A stretch of DNA of 64,000 bases from Verrucomicrobiales bacterium (GTDB taxonomy: Bacteria > Verrucomicrobiota > Verrucomicrobiia > Verrucomicrobiales > DEV007): assembly GCA_028047635.1 (NCBI GenBank), contig JAOFXR010000005.1, positions 30,465-94,464 on the forward strand. Reading direction: 5' to 3'. The first letter of the stretch is position 1. Each line of letters opens with the position of its first letter. A model generated the notes under the pieces. That model saw only the letters and a program-made list of their open reading frames with translations, searched no databases and was not told the DNA's origin. The translations under genes and the position numbers were made by a program. Below, in pieces: positions 42,319-51,983 of this stretch.

Positions 42319-45000
42319 GTGAAGATTTTCCTTTCAGTCTACTTGTTGTTTCTGGTTTCTCTTGCTGGTCTGCGTGCCGCAGACACCTCAGCGCTTGAAA
42401 CGTTTTTTTCAGACTACTGTTACAAGTGCCATGACGAAGAGACTCAGAAGGGAGATCTTCGCCTCGATGAGTATATGGAACGCGCTAATTTTGCGAAAGA
42501 TCGGAAGCTTTGGTTGTCCGTTCTGGAACAGCTCGAAACGGAAGAGATGCCCCCTAAAAAGCCGCTGCCTTCGAACGAAGAGTATGCAGCGGCAGCAGAG
42601 TTTATTGAAAAAGCGGTTAATTCGATCGACTGGGAGACGCAGAAGCACCCGGGCCATGTGACTTTGCCCCGCCTGACCAAAGCAGAATACAACCACACGA
42701 TCCGCGATCTGTTTGGACTCGATATTGAGCCCGGTAAAAATTTTACGGCCGATGGCGAGGGGCAAACGGGTTTTACAAATGATAGGGACAACCTCTTTGT
42801 CTCGTCTTCTGATCTGGAGAAATACCTGCAGGCTGCTGAGTTGACTCTCGACGCGCTTCGCTCGCTTCAGATAGAAGCGATGACGATTGAGCGCGAGGCC
42901 GAAGCGATGTTCATGACCGAGAGTCGCAGTCGTGTCGATAAATTTGCGGATGGAAGCGAAGGCTTTTCGCTCACCTCCGGGCAGAAGACTATTTATGACA
43001 GTTTTGAGTTTCCTGCTCATGGATTCTATCGATTTACGATCCGCGGGCGCAGCACCGAGGACGGGCCTGCTGACACGCTCTTGAGGATTGATAATGCCCT
43101 CATCGGGGAGATTCGACTGCCGGGCAGGACGATGAGCGAGGCTTCGACGATGGGGTTTGTTTCTCCGGGAACGCACCAGATCACGATGAACGTGAAGCTT
43201 CCTCCGAGAGAGCTTAAGAAGCCGGGCAAGAAACCTAAATATACCACTCCGCCGGAGAATGCTCCTGAACTGGTGACTTCGGGCGCCGCGGTAAACTCGC
43301 CCGAGTATCGACTCGTGGGGGATGAATCAGAGGTGGCGAAAGCGAAAGTCGCTTTGTTTAACCGAAATCACAGAAATGTGCAGCGCGCGTATGAATGGCT
43401 TCGCCTTCATGGCGAAAAGGGAAATCCCCGTGAGCACGAGCGTTTTAAGAAATACGCGGCGGACCGGCTCAAGCCAATTGGGCAGATGCGCCTCGATGCG
43501 GCGGAGGCCCTCGGTATCACGCCTGGGGAGTTTGATAAGCGCTTTGCGGAAATGAATCCAGAGGAGTTTGCCGATCGAAGACGCCTCGATGCCTTCGGGA
43601 GTGATGCTATTCCCCAACTCGGGTTTGTGGGAATCGACTGGATCAAAATAGAGGGACCGATCACGCCGGGTGGAAAACTCGGCCCGGACGTCGGACGGGC
43701 AAAGGCGGCGACGGCGGCGATCTTTGATGGAAAAGCGTGGAATCCGTGGTTCGAGTCTTTCGTGAATCTGGCATTTCGCGAGCCCGTTGATCAAGTCACT
43801 TTGAAAAAGTATGCTGATTTTTATGATTCGGTATTGGCAAGTGGCGAGGCGCACGATTCCGCGGCAATGCAGACGGTTTCAGCGGTTCTCGTTTCCCCTC
43901 GTTTTCTTTTCCGCTCGGAGGAGCTGCCTTCACAGGCATCAAAGAGAACGGCGGCGCTAAATAGCTATCAGTTGGCATCGAGACTTTCGTATTTTCTCTG
44001 GCAATCCAGTCCGGACGAGGTGCTTCGAGAGGCTGCCGATTCAGGAGCACTCAGTGAACCGCGAGCAGTCAGCGCCCATATAGAACGGATGCTTAACGAT
44101 CCGAAAGCGGCAGCTTTTTTTGAGACTTTCCCGGCTCAGTGGTTGGGATACGAGGCGCTCGGTGAAAGTGTCGTTCCGGATGGTGTTCTTTTCCCTGAGT
44201 TCGATATGGACCTCGCGAAAGTGATGAAGGCAGAGCCTGAGATGCTCTTTGCCCGTGTTTTTCGCGAGAATCGAAGCCTTCTCGATTTTGTGAATGCCAG
44301 GGAAACCTATCTTAATGCCCGCCTCGCACGTCACTACGGAATAGCGGATATCGAAGGGGATGCGATGCAGCTGGTTTCGCTGAATGATGACGCGTATCAG
44401 CGTCGAGGCGGCCTTCTTGGAATGGCGGGCATCCTGACGGCAACCTCAACGCCTGTGAGAACGAGTCCGGTGCTACGTGGTGTTTTTGTGATGGAGAGAC
44501 TTCTCGGCGACGAACCGGGTGAACCCCCGGCGGATGCAGGCGAGCTTCCCGGTGAAGCGGGTAAGCGGGGTAAAACGCTTCGAGAGGAGTTGGAGATCCA
44601 CCGGGACAGGGCGGACTGCGCGATCTGCCACGATAAAATCGATCCTCTCGGTTTTGGGCTTGAAGGGTTTGATGCGCTGGGTCGCTGGCGGATCAATTCC
44701 AAGAAAGCCATTGATACGAGCGGTGAATTGCCTGACGGCTCGACCTTTGACGGGGTAGGCGGGTTACGCGACTACATTGTGCAAAAACGCGCCGAGGACT
44801 TTGCCGCCGAAGTCGTGAAGAAGTTGCTCGCCTACGCCCTTGGACGCGAATTACAGTATTACGATGCTCCGGTTCTTGAACAACTGAATCAAGAAGCGAA
44901 GACTGCCGGCTACCGTGGACGCGCCGTGGTCGAAGCCATTGTTCGCAGTTACCCTTTCCAACATCAGCACCCCAGTCCGGAGCTTGAAATCGAGCCTTAA
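42319..45000 (+). CDS. DUF1592-type c-heme protein (planctomycete cytochrome family)
   Basis: The start is GTG at 42319, followed by a signal peptide (FLSVYLLFLVSLAGLRA). The 893-residue protein contains a single c-heme-like site (YCYKCHDEETQKGDLRLDE at about residue 33) and then the DUF1587 motif LTKAEYNHTIRDLFGLDI. Next come a carbohydrate-binding-like beta domain, DUF1595, DUF1592 (SYQLASRLSYFLWQSSPDEVL), DUF1588 (RRGGLLGMAGILTATSTPVRTSPV) and DUF1585 (YALGRELQYYD). CAICHDKIDPLGFGLEGFD is a second CxxCH. These proteins are exported and characteristic of PVC bacteria, with an electron-transfer or polysaccharide role. It is paired with the DUF1552 gene 17 bases downstream, as is standard. 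Confidence 0.95.
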   Translation: MKIFLSVYLLFLVSLAGLRAADTSALETFFSDYCYKCHDEETQKGDLRLDEYMERANFAKDRKLWLSVLEQLETEEMPPKKPLPSNEEYAAAAEFIEKAVNSIDWETQKHPGHVTLPRLTKAEYNHTIRDLFGLDIEPGKNFTADGEGQTGFTNDRDNLFVSSSDLEKYLQAAELTLDALRSLQIEAMTIEREAEAMFMTESRSRVDKFADGSEGFSLTSGQKTIYDSFEFPAHGFYRFTIRGRSTEDGPADTLLRIDNALIGEIRLPGRTMSEASTMGFVSPGTHQITMNVKLPPRELKKPGKKPKYTTPPENAPELVTSGAAVNSPEYRLVGDESEVAKAKVALFNRNHRNVQRAYEWLRLHGEKGNPREHERFKKYAADRLKPIGQMRLDAAEALGITPGEFDKRFAEMNPEEFADRRRLDAFGSDAIPQLGFVGIDWIKIEGPITPGGKLGPDVGRAKAATAAIFDGKAWNPWFESFVNLAFREPVDQVTLKKYADFYDSVLASGEAHDSAAMQTVSAVLVSPRFLFRSEELPSQASKRTAALNSYQLASRLSYFLWQSSPDEVLREAADSGALSEPRAVSAHIERMLNDPKAAAFFETFPAQWLGYEALGESVVPDGVLFPEFDMDLAKVMKAEPEMLFARVFRENRSLLDFVNARETYLNARLARHYGIADIEGDAMQLVSLNDDAYQRRGGLLGMAGILTATSTPVRTSPVLRGVFVMERLLGDEPGEPPADAGELPGEAGKRGKTLREELEIHRDRADCAICHDKIDPLGFGLEGFDALGRWRINSKKAIDTSGELPDGSTFDGVGGLRDYIVQKRAEDFAAEVVKKLLAYALGRELQYYDAPVLEQLNQEAKTAGYRGRAVVEAIVRSYPFQHQHPSPELEIEP

Positions 45001-45017
45001 CGCCTGAACTCTATAGT

Positions 45018-46331
45018 ATGATCACTCGACCTTTATCCCGAAGGACTCTTCTCCGTGGGCTTGGAGCAACCATGGCTATTCCTTATCTGGAGATGATGAA
45101 CGCGAGCGGCGCGACGTCAGCCTCTTCTTCGGGCGCTCCTCAGCGGCTTTGCTGCATGTTCCAGCCCAATGGGGTTTACCCCAAAGCCTGGGACGTGAAA
45201 GGTTCTGGAACTGACTTTGAGCTTTCGCCGATTCTCAGTCCATTGGAATCGCTCCGCAGCGATGTTTCCGTTTTGTCAGGGTTGGACAATTTGGGGAAAG
45301 GCCATGTTCAGCTCACCGGTTCATTCCTTACAGGGAAGCAGATCACGCACAAGCGGAATGGGATTTCTCTCGATCAGCAAGTGGCTGCTCAGGTGGGGGG
45401 GAGAACTCCGCTTCCTTTCGTCGTTCTTGGAACTGAGCCTCCTCGTCAAGGCGTCGCAAGCGGCGAGCCTATTGCCTATGCCAACACCGTTTGCTGGAAC
45501 AATGAGACCACGCGGGTTTCTCCAGAGATCAATCCTCGCGTCGCTTTTGATCGTCTCTTCCGCGATCGCACTGGCCCTGAAGCACGAAAAGAGGCCACTC
45601 GAAGAAGCAGTGTTCTCGATCTCGTTCTCGATGATGCCAAGTCTCTGCGTAAGCGCGCGGGCTCGGCAGACCAGGCAAAGCTCGATGAGTATCTGCAATC
45701 CGTTCGCGAAGTGGAGTTGAGACTGGAGAAAACATTGAATCCTCCAGAGCCGGAATGGATTCCAACGAGGGCACCCGAGCTAATGAAGCGTCCCGACGCT
45801 GCTCTGCCTGACAATAAGCAAGATCACCTTCGGCTGATGCTGGACATGATGGTGCTCGCTTTTTGGACGGATACGACACGTGTGGGAACCATCATGACCG
45901 CCCATGGATTCAGTCGTCAGAATTTTTCTTTTCTTGAGGGCGTCACCAGTGATCACCACGGAATGTCTCACCATAAAGACAAGACAGACGCCGTTGCTGA
46001 ATACACCAAAGTGAGCCAGTGGTATATTTCACAACTCGCTTATTTTCTGGAGCGAATGAAGGGGATTCAAGAAGGGGATTCCAACCTTCTCGAGAACTCC
46101 ATCGTTCTTTATGGTTCCGGCATGAAAGACGGTAACGGGCATATTAAAAACGACCTTCCTCTCGTCGTAGCCGGGCAGGGCGGGGGACTTCTTCGTCAGG
46201 GGCAGCATATCGCCTCGAAGAAAGGAACCCCGCATTCGAACCTACTCCATACTATCGGTCTCGCGATGGGATTGGAGCAGGATACTTTTAATGGAGTCAG
46301 CACTGGGCTCGTCGATGACCTTCTTGTGTGA
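45018..46331 (+). CDS. DUF1552-family exported protein
   Basis: The 437-residue protein begins with a twin-arginine signal (RPLSRRTLLRGLGATMAIPYLE) and shows the DUF1552 pattern: RLCCMFQPNGVYPKAWD, LSGLDNLGKGHVQLTGSFLTG and SDHHGMSHHKDK. The histidine-rich HHGMSHH may bind metal. It is nearly always encoded after a DUF1592-type heme protein in PVC bacteria, and here it lies 17 bases after it. The function of the pair is unknown. The histidine kinase frame begins inside its 3' end. Confidence 0.95.
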   Translation: MITRPLSRRTLLRGLGATMAIPYLEMMNASGATSASSSGAPQRLCCMFQPNGVYPKAWDVKGSGTDFELSPILSPLESLRSDVSVLSGLDNLGKGHVQLTGSFLTGKQITHKRNGISLDQQVAAQVGGRTPLPFVVLGTEPPRQGVASGEPIAYANTVCWNNETTRVSPEINPRVAFDRLFRDRTGPEARKEATRRSSVLDLVLDDAKSLRKRAGSADQAKLDEYLQSVREVELRLEKTLNPPEPEWIPTRAPELMKRPDAALPDNKQDHLRLMLDMMVLAFWTDTTRVGTIMTAHGFSRQNFSFLEGVTSDHHGMSHHKDKTDAVAEYTKVSQWYISQLAYFLERMKGIQEGDSNLLENSIVLYGSGMKDGNGHIKNDLPLVVAGQGGGLLRQGQHIASKKGTPHSNLLHTIGLAMGLEQDTFNGVSTGLVDDLLV

Positions 46332-46362
46332 TAGGGTGACCCGCGTTGTTGCTCATTTTCCT

Positions 46363-48492
46363 GTGAAGACCCTGACAAACACCCTGCAATTGAAGAGCGT
46401 CTTTTTATGGCGGCAAGCGACTGTGCTCACTGGCATCGGATTGGTGTCTGCTGTGGCTTCACCTGTGTTCGGGCAGCTGTCGCCTTTTAAGGATACCGGG
46501 GCTCAAGCTTCCGATGGAAGTGACCTGCCTGAAATTTTGTTGCCCGATCTCATTGACCCGGTCACGACGCCCCGCCAGACGACCGCTGATAAGATCGCGA
46601 GGGTGTTTAATCGCAATCTCCGCGACCTTGAGGAGGCTCAGGCCGACATTATTGATCAGCTCGATAGTTTGCCTCGGGTGGTTCGCGAGACACAGCGGGT
46701 CACTGGATTTGGATACCATGATGATGTTGGCTCCAAAAGCAATCCTCCGAAGTGGGTGCAAATCGACATGGGGGAATCTGTTTCTCCTGATGCTGTGGCG
46801 CTCTTTCCTGTGACGGCTGAAGTCGACAGCGAAACTATTTACGGATATGGCTTCCCGAAAGGTTTTCGGGTGGAGATTTCAGATGATCCCTCGTTTCAAA
46901 GTGCTCAAATTCTGACTGAAGGTAGTAGTGATGCGACTTCAGGTGCGAGGCGTTGGCCCTATTATCGCGAGGTGTCAGGCGCTTCGGGGCGATATATTCG
47001 AGTTTCTGCTTTTGACCTGTGGCGGTCACCATTCACGGGGCGACCGGCACTCGCTCTGAGCGAGGTGATGGTTCTCAAAGGGGGGCGGAATATTGCGGTG
47101 GGAAAGAAGGTGAGTTCGCGGGATTCCGAGGAGCAGTCGGATCGCTGGTCACAGCGTTTTGTTACGGATGGGATTACAACGCTCGGTATTCCGCAGGGGA
47201 TCGAAGAGAGTCCCACCCTTGGTTTTCGAGCAAGATCAACCGAGCCTGCGACTTCCAGCTGGGTTCAGGTTGATCTCGGTGAGGCGATGAGGATTGATCA
47301 GATTGAGATTATTCTTGCGGACGCCCCCGAGAAAGTGCCCGATCCCACGGTTCGGTTTCCCTACCCCATGCGCATTGAGGTGTCTGAGCACCCCGACATG
47401 CGAAATGGGGAGCTGTTGGGGCGCTACAATCCTTCTCAGATCAGTGTGATTGGTGAGAATCCTCTGATCACGCCGGTGAATGATGCGTATGGGCGCTACG
47501 TTCGCATCAGTGTTCAGGGGCCGAAAAAGCCGGGCCGAATCAGTTTCGATCTTGCTGAGGTAATCGTGTATTCCGGCACCGTGAATGTCGCTCTTGGAAA
47601 GCCGGTTACCGCGTTGCATCCCTATGTGAATGATGACTGGAGCCCTCAGTTTCTTGTCGATAGCTACTCAAGTCGCCGCAAGTTGACTACCTACGAAGAG
47701 TGGCTCTCAGGGCTTTCGAAGCGCAATCTTCTTGTGGGTCGTTGGCTGGAGAAAGAGGAGAGGCGTCTCAATTTAGTGGATCAAACCGTGACAAGAGGAG
47801 TTTCTGTGATTGGAGCGGGCATGGCGGCGATCATTGGGTTTGTTCTCGTGGCGCTTTCGAGGGGACGGGTTCAAAGGCGCAAAGACCTCGAGGACCTTCG
47901 CCAGCGTATCGCGAGTGATCTTCACGATGATATTGGCAGTAATTTGAGCAGTATTGCGCTCCTTGCTGAACTCGGGAAAATGGAAGTCGACGAGCCCGAG
48001 TTAGTGGTCGAAGAATTGACCGAGATCAAATCTACTGCCGATAAGACGATCGAATCGATGCGAGACATTGTCTGGCTAATCCGGCCGGGCGAAGAGACCT
48101 GGCAGCAGATGCTGACTCGCTTTCGGGAAACGGCGGCAAAGCTGCTCCGCGCGCATGAATACACTCTCACGGTGCATGGTGAAGCTCACGGGGATCGACT
48201 TCCGCTCGAGTTTAAACGCGATATTTTCCTGATCTACAAAGAGGTCCTCAACAATATTGTCCGTCACGCTAATGCGGAGAATGTGAAAATCGATATCGAT
48301 TGCCGAAAGGGGAAGATTCAGCTTCTGATTGAAGATGACGGCGACGGATTTAATAATCTTGATAAAGAATTCAGAGAGGGCAATGGCCTCCGGAATCTCC
48401 GGATGAGAGCGCAGGCTATTGGCGGTAATTTGAAGGTCAGGAGCACTTTGAATGAAGGAACCTCGGTTCAGCTTACCTTGGAACTTCCCTGA
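46363..48492 (+). CDS. Sensor histidine kinase with two discoidin-like ligand domains
   Basis: The frame opens at 46291 but overlaps DUF1552; GTG at 46363 gives a signal peptide (VLTGIGLVSAVASPVFG) and is preferred. The 709-residue protein then has two F5/8-type-C-like beta domains (about 95-235 and 260-430). Each holds WVQ(I/V)D(M/L)GE and a GRYIRVS / GRYVRISVQ strand, as in galactose-binding folds. A membrane helix lies at about 480-503, then a HisKA_3 domain with the phosphate-accepting His521 in RIASDLHDDIGSNLSSIA, and an HATPase (about 600-709) with NIVRHANAENVKID and EDDGDGFNN. The nearby NarL-type regulator is its partner. The sensed ligand is probably a carbohydrate; this is inference from the fold. 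Confidence 0.88.
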   Translation: MKTLTNTLQLKSVFLWRQATVLTGIGLVSAVASPVFGQLSPFKDTGAQASDGSDLPEILLPDLIDPVTTPRQTTADKIARVFNRNLRDLEEAQADIIDQLDSLPRVVRETQRVTGFGYHDDVGSKSNPPKWVQIDMGESVSPDAVALFPVTAEVDSETIYGYGFPKGFRVEISDDPSFQSAQILTEGSSDATSGARRWPYYREVSGASGRYIRVSAFDLWRSPFTGRPALALSEVMVLKGGRNIAVGKKVSSRDSEEQSDRWSQRFVTDGITTLGIPQGIEESPTLGFRARSTEPATSSWVQVDLGEAMRIDQIEIILADAPEKVPDPTVRFPYPMRIEVSEHPDMRNGELLGRYNPSQISVIGENPLITPVNDAYGRYVRISVQGPKKPGRISFDLAEVIVYSGTVNVALGKPVTALHPYVNDDWSPQFLVDSYSSRRKLTTYEEWLSGLSKRNLLVGRWLEKEERRLNLVDQTVTRGVSVIGAGMAAIIGFVLVALSRGRVQRRKDLEDLRQRIASDLHDDIGSNLSSIALLAELGKMEVDEPELVVEELTEIKSTADKTIESMRDIVWLIRPGEETWQQMLTRFRETAAKLLRAHEYTLTVHGEAHGDRLPLEFKRDIFLIYKEVLNNIVRHANAENVKIDIDCRKGKIQLLIEDDGDGFNNLDKEFREGNGLRNLRMRAQAIGGNLKVRSTLNEGTSVQLTLELP

Positions 48493-48578
48493 AATCCGTC
48501 CTCAAATGGCTCATTTTTCAGGTGCAAAAGACAGCAGAGGGATCACATTGATTGAGAAATCATTGTGCGATACGAAAG

Positions 48579-49259
48579 ATGAGTGAAGAAAAAGAAACCG
48601 TCGAAACTCCGAAAGCTCCCAGCAAGGTTTGGGTAGTCGAGGACAATGAAACCCTTCGTCGAACCGTTGCCAGGGTTCTGGACCGCCAGAAGGACATGAA
48701 GTGCGTTCACCAGTATGAGCGATGCGAAGACGCGATCGAATGCCTCGTCGCTGGTGAAAGACCTGATGTGATGCTTTTCGATATTGGCCTTCCCGGGATG
48801 AGCGGTATCGAAGGAATTCGTCGTATCAAAACGGCCCTCCCTGATATCGAAATTCTCGTTTTCTCTGTCTTTGATGATAATGAGAAAGTTTTTGATGCCA
48901 TTTGTGCCGGTGCATCCGGCTACCTTTTGAAAACCTCCAGCATGGGCGAGATTCCTGATGCCATTCGTGAGATTCAAGCAGGTGGAGCGCCTATCAATGC
49001 GCTCATCGCTCGACGCGTTCTCGATATGTTCAGTGATCTGGCACCTAAGAGTCGTGATTACGGTCTCACCGAGCGTGAGAAAGAAGTGCTCGAGCAGATG
49101 GTCGAAGGCCTCACGAAGAAAGAGATTGCAGACCAGCTTGACCTCAGCTTTCACACCGTTGATAAGCACATTCGAGGCATCTATAGCAAGCTTCACGTCA
49201 ATACGATGACGGGAGCGGTTGCGAAGGCGCTCAAAGAAGGGCTTCTCCCGAAGGGGTAG
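48579..49259 (+). CDS. NarL/LuxR-type response regulator
   Basis: The ATG at 48579 (MSEEKETVE) is the likely start. The receiver domain has the acidic pair VVEDNETL, the phosphorylation aspartate Asp68 in VMLFDIGLPGMSG, and the lysine in GYLLKTSSMGE. The C-terminal HTH (about 165-225) has LTEREKEVLEQMVEGLTKK and VDKHIRGIYSKLHV. It lies 86 bases after the histidine kinase gene, and the pair is clearly a two-component system. It probably controls transport or degradation genes near it, such as DUF1592/DUF1552. Confidence 0.94.
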   Translation: MSEEKETVETPKAPSKVWVVEDNETLRRTVARVLDRQKDMKCVHQYERCEDAIECLVAGERPDVMLFDIGLPGMSGIEGIRRIKTALPDIEILVFSVFDDNEKVFDAICAGASGYLLKTSSMGEIPDAIREIQAGGAPINALIARRVLDMFSDLAPKSRDYGLTEREKEVLEQMVEGLTKKEIADQLDLSFHTVDKHIRGIYSKLHVNTMTGAVAKALKEGLLPKG

Positions 49260-49291
49260 GGGGCTCCGTTTGGGCTCCTCATCGCGAAAGT

Positions 49292-49314
49292 GGCGGAACG
49301 AATTGCGTTCCGCC
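49292..49314. terminator. Hairpin after the response regulator gene
   Basis: GGCGGAACG and CGTTCCGCC form a perfect 9-bp stem with an AATTG loop, 32 bases after the regulator stop. There is no U-tract. Its core matches the palindrome in the MFS gene (21501-21530), so it may be a dispersed element that doubles as a terminator. Confidence 0.55.
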
Positions 49315-49404
49315 TTAGACGGTCTGAGCCTTTATTTCGCGTCTCTTCGGGTTGCGTGAGACGTAATCCCTTGGTAGGAATTCACTTCCTCTCAGAGGTA
49401 TGAC

Positions 49405-50418
49405 ATGGACGATTTTTTCTTTATCAAACTGGCTTCACAGCGTTTTCTCTGTGGGATTGGTCCGTTTGAGGAAATGGTTGAGCCACCTGCGGATGGTCGC
49501 AGCGCGTTTTACCGGAATCATTTTGATCTCTCCGATCCGAGACCGTGGAAAGTTCCTGCCTCGGTCTATGAAACCTCTGATTTACGAGGGCTCTTACCGG
49601 AGAACGGAGCAACGCCGCTTCCCGAGATCGCCTGGTCTGGTCTTGGGGATGATGATGTGAGGTCTGTATTTGACGAGATTTTGGCAAAAATACGTGGAGG
49701 CGAGCTTAAGAAATCAGTTCCTGTTCTCACGGAGCGTGGAATTTTGCATCGAGGAGAGCCTGCGGCATTGGTTAAGACGATCAACTCGCTTCCTTCCCAT
49801 CTGCTCGGATATGGCTATCGCGAAGGTGATACTGGTCTAGTCGGGGCGACGCCTGAAAAGCTGTTCACGGTGCACGATGGTGTTCTCGAGACAATGGCTC
49901 TTGCGGGAACCGCTCCTAAGCACGAGGTGGATGATTTTCCGAATGACCCGAAAGAAATTCGGGAACACGAATTGGTTGCTGATTACCTTGAGGATTTACT
50001 TTTGCCTCTAGGCGAAGTTGAGCGAGAGGAGCGCACCCTGATGGACTTGGGATCGATCGTGCATTTTTTGACGCGGCTGCGGGTGCGATTAAGTGACGAA
50101 GCGACCGATTTAAATTCGCTCGTGGTGCAACTGCATCCAACCCCCGCTCTCGGTGCTTGCCCTCGAGGTAAAGGGGCTTTGGATGATCTCGTTGGCTATC
50201 GTAATCGTCTTGGGGTTCCCCGGAATTTTGGAGCGCCATTCGGTGTTCTTCATGAAGGAACCTTTGAAGTGTTTGTTGCGATTCGAAATCTCTCCTGGGA
50301 TGGTCGCGATGTTTTCCTGCCAAGTGGAGTGGGGCTTGTGGAAGGGAGTCGTTTTGACCGCGAGTGGCGTGAGCTCGCCTTAAAGCGAAATTCTGTAAAA
50401 TCGCTTCTCGGAGTATGA
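49405..50418 (+). CDS. menF: Isochorismate synthase-type chorismate-binding enzyme (MenF)
   Basis: The 337-residue protein carries the C-terminal half of the anthranilate/isochorismate synthase fold. It has LETMALAGTAPK, EIREHELVADYLEDLLLPLG, LHPTPALGACPRGKGAL and FEVFVAIRNLSWDG. These are the marks of MenF/EntC-type isochorismate synthases, the first step of menaquinone synthesis. It is shorter than E. coli MenF (431) because the N-terminal part is reduced. It begins 90 bases after the hairpin at 49292 and overlaps menD by four bases, which supports the assignment. Confidence 0.88.
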   Translation: MDDFFFIKLASQRFLCGIGPFEEMVEPPADGRSAFYRNHFDLSDPRPWKVPASVYETSDLRGLLPENGATPLPEIAWSGLGDDDVRSVFDEILAKIRGGELKKSVPVLTERGILHRGEPAALVKTINSLPSHLLGYGYREGDTGLVGATPEKLFTVHDGVLETMALAGTAPKHEVDDFPNDPKEIREHELVADYLEDLLLPLGEVEREERTLMDLGSIVHFLTRLRVRLSDEATDLNSLVVQLHPTPALGACPRGKGALDDLVGYRNRLGVPRNFGAPFGVLHEGTFEVFVAIRNLSWDGRDVFLPSGVGLVEGSRFDREWRELALKRNSVKSLLGV

Positions 50419-51980
50419 CAGGAAACGCCATTCTCGCGGCTGAAACACTCGGGCATCTTGTGGGGCTGGGCGTCGAGGAATTCGTGATCTGTGCCGGCGC
50501 GAGAAATGCTCCACTTGTGTCTTCCTTGCTGCGCAGCGCACAGTCACACGATTGTGAAGTGTGGTCTCATTTCGATGAACGAACTGCTGCCTTTTTTGCG
50601 ATGGGATTGGCGCGGCGATCTAGCAAACCTGTCGCGGTGATGACGACCTCGGGCACCGCAGTGGCTGAGTTGCTTCCTGCGGTGATCGAGTCTTTTTATT
50701 CCGGCATCCCGCTTGTGTTAGTCACGGCCGATCGCCCCGCTCATTTCCGCGGTAGTGGAGCTCCGCAGGCGATAGAGCAGGTTGGTATCTTTGGAACGTA
50801 TGCGCCAACGGCCCTCGATGTCAGTGATGTTGAGAATTTGAAGGGTATTGCCGATTGGGATAGAAAAACGCCGCTTCATCTTAATGTCTGTTTTGACGAG
50901 CCTAGTGCCGAAGATGTCGTCGAAAATTGGAACGGGGCTTTCACGGACTCCAATGGTGGCCATTGCGCAGTGGAAAATTCGGCAGAAGCCAAGCTGCTCG
51001 CGGCATTTTGTCAAAACGCGCAACGCCCGCTTGTTCTGCTAGGAAGTCTCGATGAGACGTGGCGATCAAACGTGACTCGATTTTTGGCAGCCAGTAAAAT
51101 CCCGTTTTGGGCGGAAGGCACCAGCGGCCTGCGGGAAACTCCTGCATTGGCAGAAACTCGAATCGCCTCTGAATCTGATCTCGCGACGCTTGATCCTGAT
51201 GTCGTCATTCGAATCGGAGGCATCCCGAGTTGCCGTTTTTGGCGAGACGTGGAGAACTTGACAGCGTTAACTGTTCTATCAATTTCGCGCCAACCTTTCA
51301 GTGGCCTCGCGAGGGAGTCTGCTCTTCTCGTTCAAGAGTGCTTCCCTGAGGTTGGACCTGAGATCGAACCCTGTTGGAATGGAGGCTTACCCCTGTTAGG
51401 TGCACCCACCTTCTCAGAGCATCCGTTATCCGAACCCGCTGTCGTCCGGAAGCTCTCAGAAGTGATCCCGTCGGAGGCCCTTGTCTTTCTGGGGAACAGC
51501 ATGCCGATTCGAGAGTGGAATCTGGCTGCGACTTTTGAGAGGCCTCATCCACATTGCTTTGCCAGTCGAGGGGCGAATGGGATCGATGGGCAGTTAGCGA
51601 CGTTTTTTGGGATCTCTCAGGGGAGTGACGAGAGTTGGGGACTGTTTGGTGATCTAACGGCTCTCTACGACCTGAATGCTCCGGCGCTACTGCAGTCGGG
51701 CAGCGGAGAAAAGAAGCGGATCGTCATTCTAAACAATGGGGGAGGGAGAATTTTTTCCAGACTGCCTTCCCTGGCAGGCCTCGCTCCAGGCGAGAAGATT
51801 CACACCGAGAATCATCATGAGCGCCACTTTGATTCGTGGGCGGCGATGTGGGATCTTGATTACGTGGCATGGCAACCGGGTGAAGCTTTTCCGGTTTTGG
51901 AGAGCGATGTCGTTGTCATTGAAGTGACTTTAAATAACGAGGCGACGAAAGCATTTTGGAATTCCCGCAAGCCGGGCTGA
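50415..51980 (+). CDS. menD: MenD, SEPHCHC synthase
   Basis: The 521-residue thiamine-diphosphate enzyme has the MenD start (LGVEEFVICAGARNAPLVSSLL), the acidic THDP residue region HFDERTAAFFAMGLAR, the segment TTSGTAVAELLPAVIES and VTADRPAHFRGSGAPQAIEQ. The THDP-binding loop near GLFGDLTALYDLN follows. It joins isochorismate and 2-oxoglutarate. It overlaps menF by four bases (ATGA) and menH starts three bases after its stop. Length and order are as expected. Confidence 0.95.
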   Translation: MTGNAILAAETLGHLVGLGVEEFVICAGARNAPLVSSLLRSAQSHDCEVWSHFDERTAAFFAMGLARRSSKPVAVMTTSGTAVAELLPAVIESFYSGIPLVLVTADRPAHFRGSGAPQAIEQVGIFGTYAPTALDVSDVENLKGIADWDRKTPLHLNVCFDEPSAEDVVENWNGAFTDSNGGHCAVENSAEAKLLAAFCQNAQRPLVLLGSLDETWRSNVTRFLAASKIPFWAEGTSGLRETPALAETRIASESDLATLDPDVVIRIGGIPSCRFWRDVENLTALTVLSISRQPFSGLARESALLVQECFPEVGPEIEPCWNGGLPLLGAPTFSEHPLSEPAVVRKLSEVIPSEALVFLGNSMPIREWNLAATFERPHPHCFASRGANGIDGQLATFFGISQGSDESWGLFGDLTALYDLNAPALLQSGSGEKKRIVILNNGGGRIFSRLPSLAGLAPGEKIHTENHHERHFDSWAAMWDLDYVAWQPGEAFPVLESDVVVIEVTLNNEATKAFWNSRKPG

Positions 51981-51983
51981 GAC

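Noticed and set aside
42409..43176. 255-codon minus-strand frame
   Set aside because: It is a shadow of the DUF1592 gene, rich in Arg/Ser with no family features.
48543..49196. 217-codon minus-strand frame
   Set aside because: It is antisense to the response regulator, whose domains are unmistakable.
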